Assembly (NCBI GenBank): GCA_026874595.1
Contig: CM049311.1
Coordinates: 77,638,453 to 77,702,452 of the forward strand
Source: Sipunculus nudus
Taxonomy: Eukaryota; Annelida; Sipuncula; Golfingiida; Sipunculidae
DNA length: 64,000 nt
Reading direction: 5' to 3'
This document shows positions 34,401 through 40,800 of the stretch, piece after piece. Below the pieces are notes generated by a model that saw only the letters and a list, made by a program, of their open reading frames with translations, was not told where the DNA came from and did not search any database. A program made the translations under genes and the position numbers. Position 1 is the first letter of the stretch; each line of letters begins with the position of its first letter.

Positions 34401-37166
34401 AAATGCACGTGGAATAGGTTTACTCAACCTTAAAGCAAGAGAATCCTTAATTGTCACAGAGTTTGTCAGTACAACAATCGAGAACAACCCATTTTCTTTT
34501 GGCTATTCCAGCAAACAAACAAATAAATGAAATGATCTTTCGCCCAATATGGCCATGCCTGGACCCCCCCCCCAAAAAAAATAGTTCTGCTTCCATTTAC
34601 ATAGACTTTTAAAAAATATAACGGATGGGAGCCTTATATCTCAAGATCAACATTATACATCAATGTATGGACCGCAAACTGTCAACATAGGCCTATAGCA
34701 GTGGAATGGTGTGACATGTCAGCCAGGGAAAATTTGAGGCAGGCACTGCCTTATTGTTAGGATGGTATCAAACAATTAAACATCAAAATTTCATTAAATC
34801 AGACCTAATCACGGAGGCTTCTTGCCTGCCTATCTCAAATATTAAGTATATAATAAAGAGATAGACCATATAGTGTGAAACACACTAGGAAATTTCAAAT
34901 AAATGATAGTTATAAGGAAATGACCCAAAAAAGTAAAAAATTTAGCCGAAATCTACACTAATAGCAATTCAAGCGCCTGTGATTCTTTCAACCAGGAATA
35001 TATGCTGTCGGTGGCCATATCATACCTGTTCGACCAGTATCAAACAATCAAATGTCCAGACTACCGGTCAGAGAAAATATTAAACAACCGATAAGGAAAA
35101 CTTACTGTATTTTAATCAGTTGGTCTGAGCTATGACATTTTTGTTGCAAATATATAGCGCCTTTAATTCTTTCAGTTATGAGAAACATCCCGCTTTCATC
35201 AAAGTATATTCCTGGGCATGGGCTCATTTACATAAGGGGCTTCTGCGAGGTCATGTGGCCATGAGGAATGCCTATTCTAATTAAAATGTGACATGGTCTT
35301 GAATAGAAATATGCCAAAAAATCAGCAACCGCCGATTGGCTAGTCTACTGTGAGAAGGTGCATCATACAGGCATATTGTTTGACATTGCTGGGAACCTGA
35401 AAAAGTTGCTTGGAGAGAAATATCCATCTGGCAATTCTTAATAGTGTAATCTGAGGCAAAATATCACAATGATTACGGCTAATTCATACTTAGAGTACTG
35501 ACTGAAAAGAGAGCCGTTCCAGGTATGAATGTTTGGGGGTTGGAGCTTTCCTTGATCGAATGGGTTTACACAATTTAATACGGGTATTAATAAAGGTCAT
35601 CCACATGCCATTTTTGGGTCGACTCACAAGACATAAGTGACACTTATTACGGTCACTGCTTTCAGCCAAGCAAGCTACCATGTTTGGTGGGCAACAAAGG
35701 GGGAGCTTATTTAAAAGTGAATGTAAGTGCAGGAGTATTATTGTAATCATGGCTTTCCGAGGGTACTGTCATATTGGAAATGCTCATGTCATTCGACTAA
35801 GTGCTGAAAATTCCACATTCTTTAGGATACCCAGACCTATGTCAAGTTCCAAATTCTTTTTCAATCTGCGTTTTCCGCAAATTCCATCCAATTTCCGCGA
35901 TCAAGGAAATGCATTGACTTTAAAATTTTGAAAAAGCTTTCAGGTTTTCTAAGTAGGACATAAAAATAAAGGCCTGGATATAGAATCCGGCCTACATTTC
36001 CAAGATGAGTCTAACCTGACTGGACCGTCTTGTATTAATAGAAGTAATCAACATGCGCCATGACATGCCTGATGACATGACATCTACATGCCTCTTACTT
36101 CTCCATTACATGAATCCTAAATATCATTATGTTCGTCAGTATATACCCATAACCTCGTCCATGTAGGCTGGATTCTATACTCGCTCCAAAATAAATAGGT
36201 ATGGTGGTTAGAATTCGTACAGGTCAGGAAACCAGAAGCAAAACATTTATCTTGTTTACCTTATTGTTGGGCAGACTGTCATGCCAGAGAGAGATTACTC
36301 AGTCACGTGAAGCACTACTATTAGCGGGTCCGCCTAAACACAACGAAACACCCTTTTAAATTCGAATTTGAAGCAAAACACTTGTAAGTTGTATCATTTA
36401 ATAAATCATCATCTGTTGGATATGATAATACAGAATTTGTGCCACTTTTCTGTAAAATTAAAGAAAGCAATAGTGTTTTGTACAATTGACAAGTGCGCTG
36501 CTTGATTGCGACTTGCACCACTAAGGGGCAGGGTCAAAGTTGGCATAAAAGGCTGCCGTGGGCGCTGGTGAACCGACCACGACACGAAACACTCATTTTT
36601 ATCTTTATGACATGAATTTATGAAACAATATTGCAGAGATATATTCATCAGATGATTATCTATCGATTGGTGTTACATTTTTGGTTCAGGTTCGAAGTGA
36701 AGTGGGTGTTTCGTGGTGTTTCGTCACAGATACCCAAAGCACCAGTGTTTTGGGTGTTTAGGGGGACCGCCATTAGCAGCTGATAGGTACTAACAGACTG
36801 ATTGACAAGCCATGCCCATGGTGCTACATTGTCCCCAATGAAAGCAATATGTCTACTACTGTAACAGAGCCTGCATTGTCAAACCTGAAGTGATAAATGA
36901 CTCAGAAGTTTTAATTATTTTACTTTTTGAAAGTTGATTATTTATGTCAATTTTCATGAAACATGAATGATGCAGCGAGTTTTTCACTCAGTTGTGTCAT
37001 ATTCTTTCTTAACAGGTGACCATAAAAACAAAAGATATAGTTCAACTCCATCGACATTATTTCCGAATAACACGTATATAGAATTCGAATTTCTGCGTAC
37101 AAACCTGAAAACTTGCTCCCAGTCGCATTGGACGATCAACCGCGGCTTCTCCATGGGCGCAGACAT
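9514..37166 (-). CDS. PAAF1: PAAF1, proteasomal ATPase-associated factor 1 (11 exons)
   Basis: WD40-repeat protein, orthologue of human PAAF1 and yeast Rpn14, which bind the ATPase ring (Rpt6/PSMC5) of the 19S regulatory particle and act as assembly chaperone or regulator of the 26S proteasome in cytosol and nucleus. Exons: 37166-37105, 19185-19145, 17422-17319, 16386-16285, 15084-14989, 14646-14496, 12898-12691, 11177-11114, 10692-10577, 10122-10040, 9674-9514. The joined frame is 1188 nt, 395 residues plus TAA, against about 392 in human. Family landmarks as I recall them: N-terminal CDWEQ (human SDWAQ), GKAW, CRFFPSGLVVL, LKVWSAE, GHKAG, AKLWDCG, GTQDG, GDGSCF, TGPDCDPVYK, CRDG. WD repeats occupy about residues 100-330. 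Intron 1 is 17.9 kb and carries a DIRS element. The exon 7/8 junction is uncertain (see those exons). Confidence 0.9.
9805..9835. repeat. Short TA repeat
   Basis: Interrupted TA run in PAAF1 intron 10. Confidence 0.8.
10040..10122 (-). CDS. PAAF1: PAAF1 exon 10
   Basis: An 83-nt exon encoding EPVHHWHEGRSAILSMLPCM, then QGMFVTA (residues 316-342). It matches human APVQVIHRSGAPVLSLLSVR. Donor GTAAAA. Confidence 0.85.
10273..10394. repeat. (TA)n microsatellite
   Basis: About 120 bp of TA with short interruptions at about 10312-10330, in PAAF1 intron 9. It generates a spurious Tyr-Ile open frame. Confidence 0.95.
10577..10692 (-). CDS. PAAF1: PAAF1 exon 9 (WD repeat)
   Basis: A 116-nt exon encoding VFEAACGDAVNCCYFV, then SAICGTQDGQLYVWDIRNM. 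Human reads VFLFIGSDAFNCCTFL and LLAGTQDGNIYQLDVRS. Acceptor TTTTTCAG, donor GTCTGT. Confidence 0.9.
11114..11177 (-). CDS. PAAF1: PAAF1 exon 8 (tentative)
   Basis: Encodes YDEKAFCAMTGCDLGMMMWI plus K, which aligns ungapped with the human TEAKMLLLARED segment in position and hydrophobic pattern rather than identity. Acceptor ACTAAG and donor GTTACT are both weak. An alternative start at 11191 would be phase 0 and does not fit exon 7. This is the least certain exon of the gene. Confidence 0.4.
11192..12690. other. PAAF1 intron 7, no further features
   Basis: Between 11900 and 12400 there are three degenerate, spaced copies of a phrase about gaccTCATTaa...atgCATGaatTTtgc, suggesting an old tandem repeat of roughly 120-170 bp. 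Nothing else recognised. Confidence 0.4.
12691..12898 (-). CDS. PAAF1: PAAF1 exon 7 (WD repeat), 3' boundary uncertain
   Basis: Encodes VTDTAIVERGRNIVSCSSDG, then TAKLWDCGTRSCLGTVEECG and on to YPDEPPGEWI. The body is certain. A strong donor (GTGAGT) lies at 12703, but using it leaves phase 1, which cannot join the next recognisable exon without a stop. Extending 13 nt to a weak donor (GTACTT) at 12691 restores frame and total length, so that model is given. Confidence 0.75.
12899..14495. other. PAAF1 intron 6, no features recognised
   Basis: AT-rich intron. Open frames at 13479-13685 (+) and 13864-13667 (-) have no recognisable content and no splice support. Confidence 0.5.
14496..14646 (-). 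CDS. PAAF1: PAAF1 exon 6 (WD repeats)
   Basis: A 151-nt exon encoding RDLVGHFGDVYTCRFFPSGL, then VVLTGGADMQLKVWSAETGQ and CAATLIGHKA. The most conserved block of PAAF1; the GH...W dipeptide pattern of a WD repeat is intact. Confidence 0.95.
14989..15084 (-). CDS. PAAF1: PAAF1 exon 5 (WD repeat)
   Basis: A 96-nt, phase 0 exon encoding VTCIDVTDGGLAVSCDTEEK and then LKIWTTNNGEVR. This is a WD blade; the human counterpart reads ITCLDISSRGGLGVSSSTDG and MKIWQASNGEL. Acceptor TTTCTCAG, donor GTAAGT. Confidence 0.9.
15337..15510. repeat. Fragment of 'AAACCTC...GACCACC' interspersed repeat
   Basis: Begins GTAAAACCTCATCTAATGAC and repeats ACCACC...GGTCCC phrases. The same text occurs at 53029-53103, so this is an interspersed element seen twice in the window, in introns of both genes. 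Confidence 0.55.
15890..16060. repeat. Interspersed repeat shared with 46130-46260 (inverted)
   Basis: The phrase GGAAGATCTTCTATGTAGGA and the following GGGGGCTCATTATAAT reappear in reverse complement at about 46148-46190. Two diverged copies of one element; no coding content. Confidence 0.5.
16285..16386 (-). CDS. PAAF1: PAAF1 exon 4
   Basis: A 102-nt, phase 0 exon. It encodes residues 70-103, including KFQAPNVTFSTIHKPNKK, matching human KFLAPYTTFSRIHTKS. Acceptor TTTTTTAG, donor GTGAGT. Confidence 0.85.
16640..17095. repeat. Minisatellite of about 18 bp, CTCTATTACAGGCACCTC
   Basis: About 24 imperfect units of an 18-mer close to CTCTATTACAGGCACCTC, in PAAF1 intron 3. On the plus strand each unit looks like a 3' splice site (pyrimidines then ACAG), but the gene runs on the other strand. 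The plus-strand open frames across it are repeat artefacts. Confidence 0.9.
17319..17422 (-). CDS. PAAF1: PAAF1 exon 3
   Basis: A 104-nt exon encoding QPSVYGELTPEAV and then SASDGFAVDAVSK (residues 36-69). It corresponds to KPSLYGSLT and TASEGFTVNEINK of the human protein. Acceptor AACTCCAG, donor GTATCA. Confidence 0.85.
17859..18769 (-). repeat. Head/tail-palindrome element, minus orientation, degraded
   Basis: The right end carries the head palindrome (ATCTCAGATGAC then TTTCAGTCAGCTGAGCT). The left end carries the tail form (AACAAGTGGCTCACAGGGCC, then GTTCAGCTGA). The same two ends bound the elements at 31525-34135 and 58283-63922. The body is a decayed version of the 337-bp core (phrases such as GGTTTCTGAAGAGATTTGCC). 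It lies in PAAF1 intron 2. Confidence 0.6.
19145..19185 (-). CDS. PAAF1: PAAF1 exon 2
   Basis: A 41-nt exon, acceptor TTCTCTTCAG and donor GTAAAC, encoding DRDGKAWVSYRLK. It matches the human EGEAWLSCHPPGK segment. Confidence 0.8.
19405..19456. repeat. (TA)n microsatellite
   Basis: TA run with one TG interruption, in PAAF1 intron 1 near exon 2. A shorter TA run lies at about 19115-19133. Confidence 0.9.
19780..20300 (+). pseudogene. LINE reverse-transcriptase C-terminal relic
   Basis: The plus frame contains PYQSIIRSCLIFAAAIWIPH, then KFLKLVQNRPLYFLYG. This resembles the tail of many LINE RT proteins (pattern YK.LIRP.LEYA..VW.PH...L..VQ..A..F). The frame stops at 19998 and similarity continues weakly downstream with frame breaks, so it is a dead fragment in PAAF1 intron 1. 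Confidence 0.55.
20402..21360. repeat. Inverted pair of a 31-bp motif flanking about 0.95 kb
   Basis: GTCTGACCAAGGAGTTTACA and its continuation GGGATGGAGT at 20408-20438 recur in reverse complement at about 21323-21356 with two or three differences. The interior is GC-richer than its surroundings. It could be the terminal inverted repeats of a non-autonomous element; no target duplication is visible. Confidence 0.45.
21900..22430 (+). repeat. Direct repeats of 'GTATCCCCAGACAATTAATC' plus C-run
   Basis: About 75 bp containing GTATCCCCAGACAATTAATC and a C13-14 run occurs at about 21915-21985 and again at about 22358-22425. A related GTATCCCCCGACTTTGTCTG closes both copies of the 405-bp repeat further right. 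These look like ends of one repeat family. Confidence 0.6.
22161..22268. repeat. Near-perfect 108-bp hairpin (52-bp arms, 4-nt loop)
   Basis: The left arm 22161-22212 begins TTAGTCCATCTCTGGACCCT and ends GATGGACGGACAC. The right arm 22217-22268 is its reverse complement with only two or three mismatches (about GTAACC against GGACAC). Loop CTAC. Either strand could fold into a long duplex. Confidence 0.9.
23240..24180 (+). repeat. Tandem repeat, period about 327 bp, with GGTGGCGCCACC
   Basis: Three units, marked by GCTCACAGTACT at 23327, 23653 and 23980. The second and third contain the exact palindrome GGTGGCGCCACC (23721, 24047); the first has GGTGGCACTATC. A further partial unit lies at about 22440-22520. 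Confidence 0.85.
24187..24996 (+). repeat. Tandem duplication, period 405 bp, apparently identical
   Basis: 24187-24591 and 24592-24996 read the same base for base as far as I can follow, both starting TTTGTGATTTTCCCCAAAAT. The text at the start relates to the preceding 327-bp family. Very recent duplication or an assembly artefact. Confidence 0.9.
24997..25867. other. PAAF1 intron 1 segment, no features
   Basis: AT-rich, with A-runs at about 25380 and 25635. The plus open frame 25550-25798 has no recognisable content. Confidence 0.5.
25921..26076. repeat. DIRS left inverted terminal repeat
   Basis: Pairs with 30959-31118 in inverse orientation at roughly 95% by eye. Shared phrases include CATCCTGCCTCGTTCC and GGTCACACTTCCGTTTCC. 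Outside it, 25868-25920 is end-specific sequence found again only in the internal complementary region. Confidence 0.9.
26113..26234. repeat. DIRS internal complementary region
   Basis: Reads as the reverse complement of the element's left end (26113-26180, through the seven-G run) directly joined to the reverse complement of its right end (TTTTATTACGTAAACATAAT onward). The shared bases at the junction are ATAAAAC. This is the circle-junction template expected for DIRS replication. Confidence 0.9.
26130..27500 (-). pseudogene. DIRS tyrosine recombinase, broken
   Basis: The N-terminal part (27500-26950) reads KDLSYPSLSGYRAALLSVLR, then LVTNFLKGVHARMSRPR, typical of the DIRS recombinase core-binding region. 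The first catalytic segment is ASASHPSELHDLV, where the family normally has Arg at the His (codon 26938-26936). The C-terminal frame (26708-26130) keeps HDIRALSTSLG (the H-x-x-R box) and YWKSPSTFTHFYLKD with the nucleophilic Tyr. The parts are in different frames and interrupted by stops. Confidence 0.8.
27560..28210 (-). pseudogene. DIRS RNase H domain and RT tail, broken
   Basis: VYTDASLLSWGAH at about 28028-27990 is the start of the RNase H-like fold. LVQTDNTTVVAYINRQGGTQ at about 27860-27800, then PGMSNILANALS, match the rest. SIFTHLGCPEFDLF follows, a motif common after RNase H in these elements. Frames shift between the pieces. Confidence 0.8.
28218..29085 (-). pseudogene. DIRS reverse transcriptase, frameshifted
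   Basis: One frame gives LEEAIQSLLDKRAIFEV, FYSRLFLVPKPHG, IIDLKRLNSFI and motif A DLTDAYFHI. After a shift near 28675 another frame gives NRVYQFRAHPFGINVAPWIF and motif C YLDDWLVHA. Both catalytic aspartate motifs survive, but the frameshift separates them. Confidence 0.9.
29092..30836 (-). pseudogene. DIRS Gag-like ORF, broken
   Basis: An ATG at 30836 opens MENNTYCASCGSLILAWDSH, then a TGA; the frame resumes with two CxxC-like pairs (PCFYCQ) and SSDKWALFHDSPVVGG. Later open pieces (30126-29728, 29690-29505, 29388-29092) are Pro/Ser-rich as expected for a DIRS Gag. Several stops and shifts. Confidence 0.6.
30959..31118. repeat. DIRS right inverted terminal repeat
   Basis: Inverse copy of 25921-26076. 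The outer 20 bases (31119-31138, ATGTTTACGTAATAAAAC) are end-specific and reappear in the internal complementary region. Confidence 0.9.
31525..34135 (-). repeat. Head/tail-palindrome element with 337-bp tandem core
   Basis: Full-length by its ends: tail AACAAGTGACCCAGGGGTCA at the left, head palindrome (AGCTCAGATGACTTTCAG then TCAGCTGAGCT) at the right, preceded by an ACGG-type microsatellite (34060-34090). The core has at least five units; marker positions 32370, 32775, 33112, 33447 and 33784 give a period of 335-337 bp after a first gap of 405. Each unit contains GGTGGCGCCACC or a one-base variant. The period is not a multiple of three, so the open frames inside it are not protein genes. 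Confidence 0.85.
34136..36319. other. PAAF1 intron 1 segment, no features recognised
   Basis: Unique-looking intronic DNA. A C9A8 run lies at about 34563. Open frames at 35490-35931 on both strands carry no recognisable domain. Confidence 0.5.
36325..36771. repeat. 447-bp TIR element with ATTAG target duplication
   Basis: The left end CGGGTCCGCCTAAACAC and the right end GTGTTTAGGGGGACCGCC are inverse copies (about 16 of 18). ATTAG lies immediately outside both ends (36320-36324, 36772-36776). GTGTTTCG/AAACACCC phrases recur inside. Non-autonomous DNA transposon; no transposase frame. Confidence 0.65.
37105..37166 (-). CDS. PAAF1: PAAF1 exon 1
   Basis: ATG followed by SAPMEKPRLIVQCDWEQVF, then AG before the donor GTTTGT. 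The two leftover bases join the G at 19185 to give Arg, producing FRDRDGKAW, which lines up with the human N-terminus (SDWAQALRKDEGEAW). This phase fit and the DW motif are why this exon was chosen over a nearer candidate at 20475-20444. Confidence 0.75.
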
Positions 37167-37805
37167 TTTTGCCGTCAGTGGGTCGTGTTCACGACAATAT
37201 CCCCAGTGTGATTAACATTACACTTTAGTTTTTCTTCTTTACAGCTTATAAATCTGGAAAAGGGGGTAAAATTTGGTCTCTTTACATGTGGATATGAGCA
37301 AATTATTGTCAATCAATAAAAGTTTGTGATTCCGTTTGCCAAACGGAAAATGACGGTTTTTGGCAGAGAGATGATCAGAACAACAACAAACATGGCAAGC
37401 AATGACAGAAACCTGTTTTACCAAGGTAAAATGACAGGACACCCTCGCAGTCAAAACTGACATTGTTCTCAATCGATTTTAATTCAGCCTCTTGTTGCAC
37501 TAATACAAATTCAATTATATCTAGCTCGCGTGCGGATATTATATATTCATTTCAGTGGTATAGAATAAGGAAGACGGGCATTCATTGAACCAGAGCCATT
37601 GGAGCTGAGAGTTGACAAGTAGCAGAAGTTGACCAGCTAGGTATATACAGACAGACCCTCCCTGTCGGGGTTTCCTGAAGATTGTCAGTGTATAATATAC
37701 GTGCAGTCTGCGTAGTTATAGTCTGTGTATTGTCATCTGGTCATGGGCAAGGAAGTGTAATTTGATAGTATCAGCTTCAGATCATCAAGTTGAAATCCTT
37801 TCACT
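37167..37805. promoter_or_regulatory. Bidirectional promoter region, PAAF1 / WDTC1
   Basis: The start codons of PAAF1 (37166, minus) and WDTC1 (37806, plus) face away from each other across 639 bp. No second gene or recognised repeat lies between. No clear TATA box is placed; TATTATATATTC at about 37540 is a weak candidate. Both 5' UTRs must lie here unless noncoding first exons exist. Confidence 0.6.
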
Positions 37806-37874
37806 ATGAAGAAAATGAAAGTAACTTCATGTGCCAGCAACTTCTTGCTGATGCAGCAGATACGGGAGTATCAT
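37806..37874 (+). CDS. WDTC1: WDTC1 exon 1
   Basis: ATG, then KKMKVTSCASNFLLMQQIRE and YH, then a strong GTAAGT donor; 23 codons, phase 0. This N-terminus is not conserved with human in identity, but the length and the QQIRE stretch (human RRQIKERG) fit. The ATG at residue 4 is an alternative start. Confidence 0.7.
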
Positions 37875-40800
37875 GTAAGTATTGAAACATTCTGTCATTA
37901 AACAATATCATAAACACTGCTCAAAATAGTGCGTACTTAGATTTAGCCTAGGATTGAAGGTTTAAAGAGTCGCATGTAGAATCCTGTCACGGGCCGAACA
38001 CGGCGCACCTAGCGGCAATTAATATGCCTGTCAATATGGCAGAATGTTAAAACTAAATAAAGTTTCAGAGGGACTAAAGAGTAACTCATGGACTTTATTG
38101 ACAAGATTATTGGTTTATATGGACAGACAATTTGATGTTTAGAATTCATGTAAATGAAGAACTTCAAGAAGTAAGAGGCAGATAAAAATAAGTGGCAAAT
38201 TAAAATACAAGCAGCTGGATATAAAAACATTTTCTGTTCACAGCAGTGTTGTGCTCCAAAGAGGTATGTGAGTTATTCTAGGAGTGTTGCTGACTGAATA
38301 TTCTGTGTTATTCTGTGTGTTCCATAACCTCCGTTTTATAACCTAAGTTCTATCTGCAATCTGCAATGTAACTTGTGTTAACTCGACATCCAGGGAGTTC
38401 CATAAGAAATATCCTTGGAAACCTAAAGTAAGGTCTCTATTATCCATATCCTTCAAGCTAAGGGGCTCGTAATTACCCCCAAGAATAATGAAAACAATTA
38501 TACTAAAGCTCTAGTATCCAAATAACTAATTGCCATGATTCTGTCCATGCATATTTATCATGGAGTGTTTCTTCAGTTCCTGCAGACTGGTGGCATCGTC
38601 TCTATTTTTTTCAATTTTTTTACATCTTCTCCCCTGTTTTTGAGACCTTCAAGTAGTCTGGCTGTTAATAGGGCACATACCTTAACCATTAGACCTAGAA
38701 ATTTCTAACTTTACATCCAGGGATGTCCTAGGCGAATATACCTGGAAACCTGAAATTAAAAACCATGTTTTGTGAATTAGGCTAGAAAACATGATTTTTA
38801 GCTCAGCTGACTATAAGTCATCTGAGCTATAGTCGTGGTCCATTGTCCGTCGTCCATCCATCTGTCGGTCCGTCCGTCCGTAGATGTGGCACGTTTTGAA
38901 ACCGTAAGACCTAGGAATCCAAAATTCCGCATAATGTTAGATGTCCCCAAGATCTCCTACCAAGTCGAAAACTGGGTCTTTCAGCTTCGTTCCTTTTAGA
39001 AATTAAGGAAAAACCTCAATTTTTTATTAAAAACCTATTTTCACACTTCAGGACTGCCTAATATCAAAACCACTCATCTGTTTTTCCTCATATTTACTAT
39101 AAATATTCCTCTATATAGTTCCTATGTACATGCCAGAAATTAGGTCTGTATTATATAATTTAAAAGAGTTATGGACCCAAACATAATGCATTTTGTAAGA
39201 AATCAGGAAAGATATTTGAACACTTAACACAAAACGCGTTAAAGCTATGGACTTTTTTTCCAGTAATATAACTTTAATTTATCCAAATTAAATTGTATAC
39301 CCAAATTTAGATCAAAATCTTTTAAATTTTTTGAAACATAAAAGCAATTAAAAAAAAAATGGTACCTTAAATTTTGCCCAACTTTGACCATGGCACATTT
39401 TTTCCCTGTAAGTACTATGGATTTAATTTTCACAGCTTTTTTTTTATAAGCATTTTGTCTGTTAACACCAAATATTTGAAACCAGTTGATCAAAAACTGT
39501 AGATTTTATTCAAGTTTTCAAGCACCATGTAACAAATTGTTTACATCAAGCTAGTGTTATGCAGTTTGCAAGAGCTCAGCTCCCCAGCTTCAGCTCTCAG
39601 TTCCTAAAATTTGGCATACAATTAGATGTCTCCAAGATCCCCTTCCATGCCAAGAATTTGGTCACTAGGACTTAATACCTTCGAGATATTAATGAAAACT
39701 TCATTTTTCCATTAAAAACCCATTGTAACACTTCAAGACTGCCTAATATCAAAACCACTGATCTGACTCCAATCATATATAAAATACATATTTTTCTATA
39801 CATTCTCTATGCACATGCCAGAAATGATATCAGTATTGTGTAATTGGTTTAAGTTATGGGCCTAAACATAATGCATTTTTGTAAAAAATCAAGAAATATA
39901 TTTACTCCCTCAACAAGAGGATTGCTGAAGCTAGAGATTTTTTGTCAGGGATGTAACATTATTTAATCAAGATTCAATTGAATACCCAAAATTAGTTCTG
40001 AATTGCTCAATTTTTATAAGTTATTAGTATAAATATAAAATTAGTACCTTAAATTTTGCCTAACTTTGACCATGGCACGTTTGTTTCCTGTGAGCACTGT
40101 TGATATAATTTTCATATCATACACACATAAGGATTTCAGCTTTTTAGTTTAGAAAGCTGAAAGAAATTGGCCAAAAATTGTAGCTTTTATTAATGTCTTT
40201 ATGAGACCCTGTCAGACTTTGGCTCTCTCCAGCCCCTCTTGAGTCACCTGTATGTTGACCTTGTTGAATTTTCAGCAAATTATGCATGCTTGAGGCGAGG
40301 CATACATAGGAATCCAGGCAGCTTATGGCCAGCCACAGTTGATCCAGGTGTCCAAACCAACTCATCTAGTAGTTTTAACCAACTAAATAACAATAAACAA
40401 TAAATTAATAAATTTTTATTGGTTTTTAATAAAAAATTAAAGAAAAATAGAAAAGGAATTTGTTAGTTTATAATAACAGGAAATTAACTTGCAGTTACTG
40501 ATGATATAAGAATCTTGTATCGATGGATAGAATGTCACATATTCCAAATAACACCATGCAGTCACCTATGGTATTTTTCAGTTCAATTTTAATGATAAAG
40601 AAGTAAATCATATCATTCATTACTAATCATTAGGGATCATATGATGGAAATTAATGATAGACAAAGATGCAGTTGATAATATTAATCTAGATTCCTACTG
40701 TGTCTAGTGTGTACATTGATGTGAAATTAGTCCGAAATGAATTTATTACAGTTATTTTTAGCTCAGCTGACTATAAGTCATCTGAGCTATAGTCGTGGTC

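Noticed and set aside
36967-37215. Plus-strand open frame overlapping PAAF1 exon 1
   Set aside because: Antisense to a supported exon; no recognisable content of its own.
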